A program made the position numbers and the translations under genes. Below the pieces are notes generated by a model. The model did not search any database. It was not told where the DNA came from and saw only the letters and a list, made by a program, of their open reading frames with translations. Shown here piece by piece: positions 1-7,315 of a stretch of 64,000 bases of DNA; the first letter of the stretch is position 1; every line of letters starts with the position of its first letter. The stretch comes from Wolinella sp052173415 (GTDB lineage: Bacteria; Campylobacterota; Campylobacteria; Campylobacterales; Helicobacteraceae), in contig JBQMYQ010000005.1 of the NCBI GenBank assembly GCA_052173415.1, positions 6,545-70,544 of the forward strand. Reading direction: 5' to 3'.

Positions 1-732
1 CAGCTGACCTTAGAACTCATGCCCCTTAGAATGCGCGAAAATTCCGTGCTCATTAAGCGATATTTTCGCGAAGTGTTGCGCAAAATGGTCTATTGTCGTC
101 AGGAGAATCTCGAAAATGGCACGCGCAAAATCATCATGCTCGTAGGTCCTACGGGTGTAGGAAAAACGACGACGCTTGCCAAGCTTGCAGCTCGCTATTC
201 GCGCCTTATGAATAAAAAATACAAAGTGGGAATCATCACGCTAGACACCTATCGTATCGGCGCGGTCGATCAGCTGATGTTTTATGCCAAAAAAATGAAG
301 CTGAGTATCGATACCGTCGTTGATCCTGCGGAATTTAGCGGGGCGATTAATTCGTTGAAATATTGCGATTATATTTTGATTGATACCGTGGGGAGCTCGC
401 AGCATGATAAGCAGAAGATTGATGTGCTAAAAACCTACGTCAATAACGATCCACACTGTAGTATTGACGTGAGTCTCGTAATGGCAGCAACGACAAAACA
501 TGAGGATTTACGCGATATTTATCATACCTTCTCTATACTCAACATCGATACGCTCATACTTACAAAGCTTGATGAGACGCGCGGTTTTGGGAATATTTTT
601 TCGCTCATTCATGAGACAAAAAAGCCTGTTAGCTACCTCTCGACTGGTCAGGAGGTCCCTAATGATTTGAGCATTGCGACGAGTGAATATATCGTTGATT
701 GCCTGCTTGATGGATTTAAGAAGGCTGAATGA
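1..732 (+). CDS. flhF: Flagellar SRP-type GTPase FlhF (5' end outside window)
   Basis: This is the C-terminal NG (GTPase) part of FlhF, the SRP-family GTPase that sets flagellar position and number at the cell pole. The frame is open from base 1 with no start codon needed, so the N-terminal B domain lies upstream of the window. The P-loop GPTGVGKTTT, the switch-like segment LDTYRIGAVDQL, DTVGSSQHD and the guanine motif TKLDE are all visible. The stop overlaps the start of flhG in an ATGA, so the two are probably translationally coupled. Gene order downstream (flhG, small membrane protein, fliA, fliM, fliY) is that of Helicobacter. Confidence 0.97.
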   Translation, partial: QLTLELMPLRMRENSVLIKRYFREVLRKMVYCRQENLENGTRKIIMLVGPTGVGKTTTLAKLAARYSRLMNKKYKVGIITLDTYRIGAVDQLMFYAKKMKLSIDTVVDPAEFSGAINSLKYCDYILIDTVGSSQHDKQKIDVLKTYVNNDPHCSIDVSLVMAATTKHEDLRDIYHTFSILNIDTLILTKLDETRGFGNIFSLIHETKKPVSYLSTGQEVPNDLSIATSEYIVDCLLDGFKKAE

Positions 733-1601
733 TGCAAAATCAAGCACAAAAGCTCGATGTGCTCATGCAAGAGAGGGCGATTCCTAGGAGTGGTGCGACG
801 AAGTTCATTGCCGTTGCGAGTGGCAAAGGAGGCGTGGGGAAAAGCACCATGAGCGCGAATCTCGCCTACACGCTGTGGAAGCTCGGATTTAAGGTGGGAA
901 TCTTCGACGCGGACATCGGGCTAGCCAATCTTGATGTCATGCTCGGGGTGAAGAGTGAGAAAAATCTTCTGCACGTTCTTAAGGGCGAATGTGGGCTTCA
1001 AGAGATTATCGTGAGGGTTGAGGAGGAGCTCTACTTGATTCCCGGCGAAAGCGGGGCGGAGATTTTGCGCTATTCAGGCGAGGTGCTGTGGGATCGCTTC
1101 ATGGAGGAGAGCGCGATTCTTGATGAGTTGGATTTTATCGTGGTGGATATGGGTGCGGGAATCGGCGAGCATATTCAAGCATTTTTAAATAGTAGCGACG
1201 AGGTGATTATCCTCACTGTGCCCGATCCTGCGGCGATTACGGACGCTTATGCAGTCATCAAACTCACGGCGCGTCAGAGGCAACGGGTTTTTATGGTGAT
1301 GAATATGGTCAAAAATGAAAAAGAGGCGAGCGGGATTTTTGAGAAGATCAAAAAAGTCGCGGCAAGCAATATCGGAGGTGGCTTTACGCTCGAGCTTTTG
1401 GGGGCGATTTCTCACGATTCCGCGATTGCCCGCTCGGGCAAGAATCGCCAGCTTTTTGCCAAAGAGCAGCCCCATTCAAAAGCGAGTTTAGAGCTTCAAA
1501 ACATCGCTCGTAACATTGCTCAACAAATGGAACATAAAGTGCTTGCTACCGAAGATAGACGCTTTGGGCGATTCTTCGAGAAGATTCTAGGGCGTTTTTA
1601 G
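729..1601 (+). CDS. flhG: MinD-like ATPase FlhG (YlxH), flagellar number control
   Basis: ParA/MinD-family ATPase that works with FlhF to limit flagella to the right number and place. The deviant Walker A (GKGGVGKSTMSANLAY) starts around residue 35, followed by the FDADIGLANLDVMLG segment and the Walker B-like IVVDMGAG. The N-terminal stretch before the Walker A contains a DQxxxL-like segment typical of FlhG. The 290-residue length is normal. Its start codon overlaps the flhF stop (ATGA). A second ATG follows directly, so the exact start could be one codon later. Confidence 0.96.
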   Translation: MMQNQAQKLDVLMQERAIPRSGATKFIAVASGKGGVGKSTMSANLAYTLWKLGFKVGIFDADIGLANLDVMLGVKSEKNLLHVLKGECGLQEIIVRVEEELYLIPGESGAEILRYSGEVLWDRFMEESAILDELDFIVVDMGAGIGEHIQAFLNSSDEVIILTVPDPAAITDAYAVIKLTARQRQRVFMVMNMVKNEKEASGIFEKIKKVAASNIGGGFTLELLGAISHDSAIARSGKNRQLFAKEQPHSKASLELQNIARNIAQQMEHKVLATEDRRFGRFFEKILGRF

Positions 1602-1616
1602 GAGCTAGGAGAGGCG

Positions 1617-1964
1617 ATGAAGCTAGATAATTACGTCAGTTTTGCGATTGTGAATGGATTTTTCATCGGGCTAATCTTGGCGATTTTGAAGTTTGATATG
1701 CCCGAAATGATCGTTATTTACACTTTTTTCGTAACGATGGGGCTTTATCTAGTGATTCTCCTCTCAGCATCTTTTTTTATGTTCTTTTTTGATCATAACA
1801 GCAAGAAAATGGATAAGCGCAGGCACGATTCCACGCTTGAATATTTCGCCCATGAGTTTGATCGACGCGAAGCTATAGTCGATCGCGTTAGGGAGTTTAT
1901 TCGCTCTATGGAGCTTGGAAACAGTGAAGATGAAGAGTTAGCAAGTGGGGCAGAGAAAGCGTAA
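1617..1964 (+). CDS. Small two-segment membrane protein in flagellar operon
   Basis: A 115-residue protein with two hydrophobic stretches (about residues 7-25 and 30-57) followed by a charged cytoplasmic-looking tail rich in Arg, Glu and Asp. It lies 15 bases after flhG and 2 bases before fliA, exactly where Helicobacter genomes keep an uncharacterised membrane protein (the HP1033 position in H. pylori 26695, from memory). A GGAG ribosome site precedes the ATG. No domain is recognisable; a flagellar role is inferred only from the operon. Confidence 0.8.
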   Translation: MKLDNYVSFAIVNGFFIGLILAILKFDMPEMIVIYTFFVTMGLYLVILLSASFFMFFFDHNSKKMDKRRHDSTLEYFAHEFDRREAIVDRVREFIRSMELGNSEDEELASGAEKA

Positions 1965-1966
1965 AT

Positions 1967-2671
1967 ATGGCAAAACAGGAGGGGTATGGGTATTCACAGC
2001 AGCTCAAATATACTCAAGATGAGCTCGCAATCTCCTATCTCCCCGCAGTTAAAGCTATGGCATATCGTCTCAAAGAGCGACTGCCTAGCTCAGTGGATAC
2101 GGCGGATTTGGTCTCTATCGGCGCAGAGGAGCTCATCAAGCTTGCGAGGCGTTATGATGAGGCACTCAACGATTCCTTTTGGGGTTATGCAAAGACGCGC
2201 GTCTATGGGGCAATGCTCGATTATTTGCGCAGCCTTGATGTGGTCAGTCGCGGGAATCGTAAGCTTATTAAACGCATTGATTTGGAGACTTCGCTCTATC
2301 TGAATGAGCATGGCGAAGAGCCCAGTGAAGAGTATCTAGCCGAAGTGATTGGCGAAGATGTGGGCAAGATTCGCGAAGCGATGATTGCTTCGGATATTTA
2401 TGTGCTGATGCCCCTAGAGGAGCAGTTAAGTGGCTTTGACGATGACAATACGCAGCAAAGAATCGAGCAAGAGGAGCTTATTGAGATTATTCAGGAGATT
2501 TTAGAGAAGCTTGATGAGCGTGAACAGCTCGTAATTCAGCTCTACTATTTTGAGGAGCTGAATTTAAAAGAGATTGCCGAAGTGCTCGAAATCACGGAAT
2601 CGAGAATCTCGCAGATTCACAAAGAGGTTATCAAAAAGATTAGAACCAAATTAGGAGGAGCGCATGGCTGA
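1967..2671 (+). CDS. fliA: RNA polymerase sigma-28 factor FliA
   Basis: Flagellar sigma factor of 234 residues, directing late genes such as flagellin. Region 2 (LPAVKAMAYRLKERLPSSVD followed by GAEELIKLARRYDE) and region 4 with the helix-turn-helix (LNLKEIAEVLEITESRISQIH) are clear. It begins 2 bases after the preceding gene and overlaps the start of fliM by 8 bases, so it sits within a tightly packed operon. Anti-sigma factor FlgM is not in this window. Confidence 0.97.
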   Translation: MAKQEGYGYSQQLKYTQDELAISYLPAVKAMAYRLKERLPSSVDTADLVSIGAEELIKLARRYDEALNDSFWGYAKTRVYGAMLDYLRSLDVVSRGNRKLIKRIDLETSLYLNEHGEEPSEEYLAEVIGEDVGKIREAMIASDIYVLMPLEEQLSGFDDDNTQQRIEQEELIEIIQEILEKLDEREQLVIQLYYFEELNLKEIAEVLEITESRISQIHKEVIKKIRTKLGGAHG

Positions 2672-3728
2672 TATTCTAAGTCAAGAAGAGATTGACGCGC
2701 TACTTGAGGTCGTCGATGATGACGGCGATGCGGAAGTTTTAGAGAAGCATGATATTTTAAGCCAACGTCAGGTTACGCTCTATGATTTTAAGCGTCCAAA
2801 CCGCGTCAGCAAGGAGCAGCTCCGCGCCTTTAGGGGAATCCACGACAAAATGGCTAGGAATCTCAGTAGCCAGATTTCAGCGATCATGCGCTCCATTGTC
2901 GAGATACAGCTCCATTCCGTCGATCAGATGACTTATGGCGAGTTTCTAATGTCGCTCCCCTCACCCACAAGCTTTAACGTTTTCTCCATGAAGCCCCTTG
3001 ATGGCACGGGGGTTTTGGAGATTAACCCAAGCATTGCTTTTCCGATGATTGATAGGCTTTTGGGGGGCAAGGGCGATCCTTATGAGGCGACGCGCGAATT
3101 TAGCGACATTGAGCTAAACCTGCTTGATACAATTTTACGCCAGATGATGCAAAACTTAAAAGAGGCATGGGCTCCTGTGGCTGAGGTGTTTCCTGTAGTT
3201 GATGCAAAGGAATCTAGCCCTAATGTCGTGCAGATTGTTGCGCAAAATGAGATTGTCATCATGGTCGTTATGGAGATTATCATTGGGCATTCTAGTGGAA
3301 TGATGAATATCTGCTATCCTGTAATCTCGCTAGAATCGGTGCTTTCTCGACTTGCGAGCCGAGATTTGATGCTCTCAGAAACAAGCTCCAAGAAGAGCCG
3401 AAACAAAGAGCTTCAGGCGCTACTCGGTGGCGCAGTCGTGAGCGTATCTGCGGTGCTTGGGGGCACAAGCTTGGATTTAAAAGAGGTGCTTGAGCTTGGT
3501 GTGGGCGATATTATAAGGCTTGATAGACCCGCTGATGATACGGTGATTGTCAATGTCGATGGGCGGGAAAAATATGTCGCTACAATCGGACTTCAACGCT
3601 ATCGCAAAACGGTCAAGATTAGAGAGATTATCAAAACTGAAAAAGATCAAGTCAAAGAGATTCTTGAAATGCTTGAAGCGCAAAGAAAGAGCCGCGCGAA
3701 TGAGGTCAAAGGGGAGGAGAGCGAATGA
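2664..3728 (+). CDS. fliM: Flagellar motor switch protein FliM
   Basis: C-ring switch protein of 354 residues. The N-terminal CheY-binding motif EEIDALL is at residues 7-13; the middle CheC-like domain spans about residues 45-240 and the C-terminal SpoA (FliN-like) domain follows, with segments such as LGVGDIIRLDRP and VNVDGREKYVA. It overlaps fliA by 8 bases and the start of fliY by 4 bases. Together with FliY here and FliN at 30.8 kb it supplies the full three-protein switch of Helicobacter. Confidence 0.97.
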   Translation: MADILSQEEIDALLEVVDDDGDAEVLEKHDILSQRQVTLYDFKRPNRVSKEQLRAFRGIHDKMARNLSSQISAIMRSIVEIQLHSVDQMTYGEFLMSLPSPTSFNVFSMKPLDGTGVLEINPSIAFPMIDRLLGGKGDPYEATREFSDIELNLLDTILRQMMQNLKEAWAPVAEVFPVVDAKESSPNVVQIVAQNEIVIMVVMEIIIGHSSGMMNICYPVISLESVLSRLASRDLMLSETSSKKSRNKELQALLGGAVVSVSAVLGGTSLDLKEVLELGVGDIIRLDRPADDTVIVNVDGREKYVATIGLQRYRKTVKIREIIKTEKDQVKEILEMLEAQRKSRANEVKGEESE

Positions 3729-4561
3729 AAGAGTTTATCAAGCACATAACGCAGGAAGCGATCGCTACAGTCGAGGGGCTCACGGGTAATGCTCCTGAAG
3801 TGAGCTATCTTGATGAGGCAGAGACTGCCGCGAAAAATCTCGCTACTCCTATGGCTTTAGTGCATATTAATGTGAGTGGCGATGGAAGTGGGCAGGTCGC
3901 GCTTTTGATTCCTCCGTCTCTAGGGAGTGCGCTAGCGGATTTGATGTTAGGGGGTGAGGGTGAGGGTCGTCCCGAGATGAGCGATGATGATGTCGATGCG
4001 ACCAAAGAGATCGTCTCAAATATCTTTGGTGCGATCTCTACTGCGCTCGCAGCGCAAAAGGAGTTGCCGAAATTAAACTTTACCTCTGAAAAAGCGGAAT
4101 TTATCCCTAGTGGCGCGCTGGATCTCTCGGTATTTAAGAAAATTTTCACATTCACATTTTCCCTAAACACCATTCGCGAGGAGTTTTATTTAGCGACCAG
4201 CGAGGCATTTTTAAGCATTTTTGAGCCAAAAAATACAAAAGGGGGAGAGGGGGCTACCTTAGGAGCGATTCCTAATGTGCATTTAAGTGAGCCGGAGATG
4301 AAGAATATCGGCATGCTGATGGACGTGAGGCTTCAGGTCAAGGTTCGAATCGGGCAGAAAAAAATGCTCCTGAAGGATGTCATATCGATGGATATAGGGA
4401 GCGTGGTGGAGCTCAATCAGCTTGCAAACGACCCGTTGGAGATTTTGGTCGATGATAAGGTCATCGCTAAGGGCGAGGTGGTCATCGTCGATGGGAACTT
4501 TGGAATCCAAATCACCGAGATTGGCACGCGGCGCGAGCGTCTTGAGCAGCTACGAGGATAA
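3725..4561 (+). CDS. fliY: Flagellar motor switch protein FliY
   Basis: A 278-residue C-ring protein with a CheC-like N-terminal region and a C-terminal SpoA domain (LLKDVISMDIGSVVELNQLA, then NFGIQITEIGTRRERLEQL). In Helicobacter and Campylobacter FliY is present in addition to FliN. The start overlaps the fliM stop as ATGA, so coupling is likely. It closes the flagellar operon; the next gene begins 39 bases later. Confidence 0.95.
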   Translation: MKEFIKHITQEAIATVEGLTGNAPEVSYLDEAETAAKNLATPMALVHINVSGDGSGQVALLIPPSLGSALADLMLGGEGEGRPEMSDDDVDATKEIVSNIFGAISTALAAQKELPKLNFTSEKAEFIPSGALDLSVFKKIFTFTFSLNTIREEFYLATSEAFLSIFEPKNTKGGEGATLGAIPNVHLSEPEMKNIGMLMDVRLQVKVRIGQKKMLLKDVISMDIGSVVELNQLANDPLEILVDDKVIAKGEVVIVDGNFGIQITEIGTRRERLEQLRG

Positions 4562-4600
4562 GCACGTGCTTGAAATCCTGCCATTAGGAATCAGGGCAAA

Positions 4601-5635
4601 ATGAGGGTCGCGCTACTTTTAAGTGGCGGGGTGGATTCCTCGTATTCGGCGTATCTTTTGCAGCATTTGGGGCATGAAGTGGTGGGAATCTACCTAAAGC
4701 TTCATGATGATGAGCGCAAACACGAGCAAAATATTCAAAACATTCAAAAAGTCGCGCAAAATCTGGGAATCGCCACCCATATTTTTGATGCGCGCGCGCA
4801 ATTTAAAGAGCATGTGTATGACTATTTCGTGCAATCTTACAAGGCAGGGCTCACACCAAATCCTTGCGCGCTATGTAATCCTGCGTTGAAGTTTGGCTTT
4901 GGCATGAAGCAGGCTTTAAATTTAGGCTGTGAAATGCTCGCCACAGGGCATTATGCGCGCATTAAAGAGGGCAAAATACAAGAGGCGCTCGATTGTGATA
5001 AAGATCAGAGCTATTTTCTCTTTGGACTGCAAGAATCGACTATTAAGCGTCTGATTTTCCCATTGGGCGAGCGCGTCAAAAGCGAGCTGAAGTCCGAGGC
5101 TTTCGCACTTTTGCCGTGGCTTGGAAGCCTAGAGGGTTATAAGGATTCCCAAGAGATCTGCTTTGTAGATCGTAGCTATATCGAGGTGCTAAAGAGGCAT
5201 TTTGATGTAGAACAGCAAGGAATCGTTACGGATTCCCGTGGAAGGGAGATTGGCGAGCATAAGGGCTATATGCAATATACCATTGGAAAACGCAAGGGGT
5301 TTAGCGTGCGTGGCGCGCATGAGCCCCATTACGTTCTCTCGATTAATCCCAGCGAGAATCGCCTGGTTGTGGGAGGCAAAGAGGAGCTAAAGCGCAATGT
5401 TATCACGGCGATTCCTGTTAGGATTCCCAGCGATTCCTCTGCTAAGCAACTTTATGCAAAAGTGCGCTATCGGGGTGCAAAAGTGCGAGCGAGCGTAGAA
5501 ATAAGCACAGAGGGAATGCTTATTGCAAAGCTTAAAGAGCCCGTGTATGGCGTGGCGAATGGTCAGGCTCTTGTCTTGTATGATGATGATTTGGTCGTGG
5601 GTGGAGGTTGGATTAGAGATTCGACATTCGCTTAA
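4601..5635 (+). CDS. mnmA: tRNA-specific 2-thiouridylase MnmA
   Basis: Makes 2-thiouridine at position 34 of tRNA Lys, Glu and Gln. The PP-loop SGGVDSS is at residues 8-14. The catalytic cysteine segment PNPCALCN and the second cysteine in DSQEICFVD are both present, as is GHYARIKEGK. Length 344 is normal. It follows fliY on the same strand; the other half of this wobble-uridine chemistry, mnmG, is at 59.3 kb. Confidence 0.96.
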   Translation: MRVALLLSGGVDSSYSAYLLQHLGHEVVGIYLKLHDDERKHEQNIQNIQKVAQNLGIATHIFDARAQFKEHVYDYFVQSYKAGLTPNPCALCNPALKFGFGMKQALNLGCEMLATGHYARIKEGKIQEALDCDKDQSYFLFGLQESTIKRLIFPLGERVKSELKSEAFALLPWLGSLEGYKDSQEICFVDRSYIEVLKRHFDVEQQGIVTDSRGREIGEHKGYMQYTIGKRKGFSVRGAHEPHYVLSINPSENRLVVGGKEELKRNVITAIPVRIPSDSSAKQLYAKVRYRGAKVRASVEISTEGMLIAKLKEPVYGVANGQALVLYDDDLVVGGGWIRDSTFA

Positions 5636-5704
5636 GAGATTTTTGAATACAATTATTCTCCTAACGCCTTAAGATTTCAAAATTACTTCTAAAGGATCTC
5701 TTCC

Positions 5705-6634
5705 GTGCGAGGCTATAAGATTTTTACGGGGAGTGCTCACCCCGACTTCTCCAAAGAAATTTCCGAACATTTAGGTGTCTCACTCTCAGGCGCGATTGTG
5801 AATCGCTTCAGTGATGGCGAGATTAATGTCCAAATCTCAGAGAGTGTGCGCGGATTGGACGTTTTCATTATCCAGCCCACTTGTGCCCCCGCAAATGACC
5901 ATCTTATGGAGTTGCTTATCATGATTGACGCGCTCAAAAGAAGCTCGGCGAACTCCATTAGCGTCGTGATTCCCTATTTTGGTTATGCGCGTCAGGATCG
6001 CAAGGCAGCACCGCGTGTGCCCATCACAGCGAAGCTCATCGCCGATCTTCTCCAAAGAGCGGGCGCGAATCGGATCATCACGATGGATTTGCATGCAGGG
6101 CAGATACAGGGATTTTTTGATATTCCTGTGGATAATCTTTATGGCTCGATTGTTTTTCGCGATTACGTCCGAAATAAGGCTCTCCCAAATCCTATCATCG
6201 CTAGTCCGGATATTGGCGGCGTGGGGCGTGCGCGCTATTTTGCTAATCAGCTTGGATTGGAGCTCATCGTCGTGGACAAGAGGCGTGAGAGGGCGAATGT
6301 CAGCGAAGTGATGAATATCATCGGTGAGGTTGAGGGTAAAGATGTGATTTTGGTCGATGATATGATTGATACTGCAGGGACGATTATCAAGGCGGCTGAA
6401 GCACTGAAAAATAGGGGCGCGACCCGCGTGATTGCACTCGGGACGCATGCGGTTTTCAGCGGGAATGCTTATGAGCGAATCGAAAAAGGGGCGCTTGATG
6501 AAATGGTCGTAACCAACACGATTCCCCTAAAGCAGAGCTCAAAAAAGATTACCGTCATCAGCGTCGCCCCTCTGTTTGCTGAGGTGATTAAGAGGGTCTA
6601 TCACAATGAAAGCGTCAATTCGCTTTTTGTATAG
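5705..6634 (+). CDS. prs: Ribose-phosphate pyrophosphokinase
   Basis: Makes PRPP from ribose 5-phosphate and ATP for nucleotide, histidine and tryptophan synthesis. The PRPP loop DVILVDDMIDTAGT is near residue 215, and the catalytic segment FGYARQDRK near residue 93. The start is a GTG preceded by AAAGGA. Length 309 is standard. A 69-base gap separates it from mnmA, with a TACAAT element at 5648-5653 as a possible -10. Confidence 0.97.
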   Translation: MRGYKIFTGSAHPDFSKEISEHLGVSLSGAIVNRFSDGEINVQISESVRGLDVFIIQPTCAPANDHLMELLIMIDALKRSSANSISVVIPYFGYARQDRKAAPRVPITAKLIADLLQRAGANRIITMDLHAGQIQGFFDIPVDNLYGSIVFRDYVRNKALPNPIIASPDIGGVGRARYFANQLGLELIVVDKRRERANVSEVMNIIGEVEGKDVILVDDMIDTAGTIIKAAEALKNRGATRVIALGTHAVFSGNAYERIEKGALDEMVVTNTIPLKQSSKKITVISVAPLFAEVIKRVYHNESVNSLFV

Positions 6635-6815
6635 ACGCGTTTTTGGCTCTGCTTGTTAATACCCATTTTGCATTGTTTTTTGGATTAGTGGCGGAGAGCC
6701 CTCGCTTTTTAGCGGGAGGAAGGGCGAGCCTAATTCCTCCCTTGAAATTGTGCTAAAAAGCCACTTGTTATATGTAATAGCGGTTTTGGCTTAAATAGCA
6801 GGATAATAAAATTTA

Positions 6816-7097
6816 TTAATGCCCCAATTCCCAAAAGCCCCCAAAAAAAGCCCCCAATGTAAAGAAGTATAGGATACCCGTAAAGGTCTTGCCTTCGTAG
6901 AATCTATGTATACCAAGCCAACCTACAAAGAAGCACAACAAAAGAGCAACCCACTTATTTTTTTCTTCACCGGGAGCAGCATTATTCACAACGATTGTCT
7001 GCACTTTCAGCTCCTCAACCTGCCTACCGCACGAAGTGCAAATAACCGCATCCGCAGCGATTTTTGCCGCGCAATAGTTACAAACTTTCTCTTCCAC
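6816..7097 (-). CDS. Zinc-ribbon/TM2-domain membrane protein, probably frameshifted
   Basis: A 93-residue product starting at GTG with a strong AGGAGG site. The N-terminus carries a zinc ribbon (CNYCAAKI then CTSCGR); the rest is a TM2 domain whose first membrane segment ends in GIHRFYEGK. The frame breaks inside T7/G5 runs and ends as GGFWELGH. If one base is added to the T7 run, the frame continues as a second hydrophobic segment (FFWGLLGIGALINFIILLF) to a TAG at 6730-6732, giving a complete TM2 domain of about 121 residues. It may be a sequencing error, a mutation or an OFF phase variant. Confidence 0.75.
   Translation of the reverse strand: MEEKVCNYCAAKIAADAVICTSCGRQVEELKVQTIVVNNAAPGEEKNKWVALLLCFFVGWLGIHRFYEGKTFTGILYFFTLGAFFGGFWELGH
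6838..6855. repeat. Homopolymer cluster C5-A7-G-C5 inside TM2 gene
   Basis: Adjacent runs of five C, seven A, one G and five C (plus-strand reading) lie exactly where the TM2-domain frame breaks. Runs of this kind slip during replication and are common contingency switches in Helicobacter and Campylobacter, although A7 is short for a highly variable tract. Confidence 0.6.
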
Positions 7098-7248
7098 GTG
7101 GTAAAACCTCCTGTAAATTTATTTTGCGCTTAAGTGCAACTAAAAAAAGAAAGCTTAAACGGGAAAAGATTCAGAATTGGGAATATTTGATGAGGTAATG
7201 CAAGGGGCTTGAAGATAATTTTTAAGGAATTTCGCTCGCAGAGCAGAA

Positions 7249-7295
7249 GATTCCCCGCACTTATCTTAGGTAGGTCCGATTTCTACACGGGAATC
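7249..7295 (-). terminator. Inverted GATTCCC/GGGAATC pair after the cyclase gene
   Basis: GATTCCC at 7249-7255 and GGGAATC at 7289-7295 can pair as a 7-bp stem with a 33-base loop, beginning about 20 bases beyond the stop of the adenylate cyclase. It lacks a clear U-run. It matches the other inverted GGAATC pairs found behind genes in this window. Confidence 0.4.
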
Positions 7296-7315
7296 GACAC
7301 ACTCAAGCATGGTCG

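Noticed and set aside
5837..6448. 203-codon minus-strand ORF across prs
   Set aside because: Antisense to a strongly conserved enzyme gene, His/Arg/Ile-rich, no start signal.
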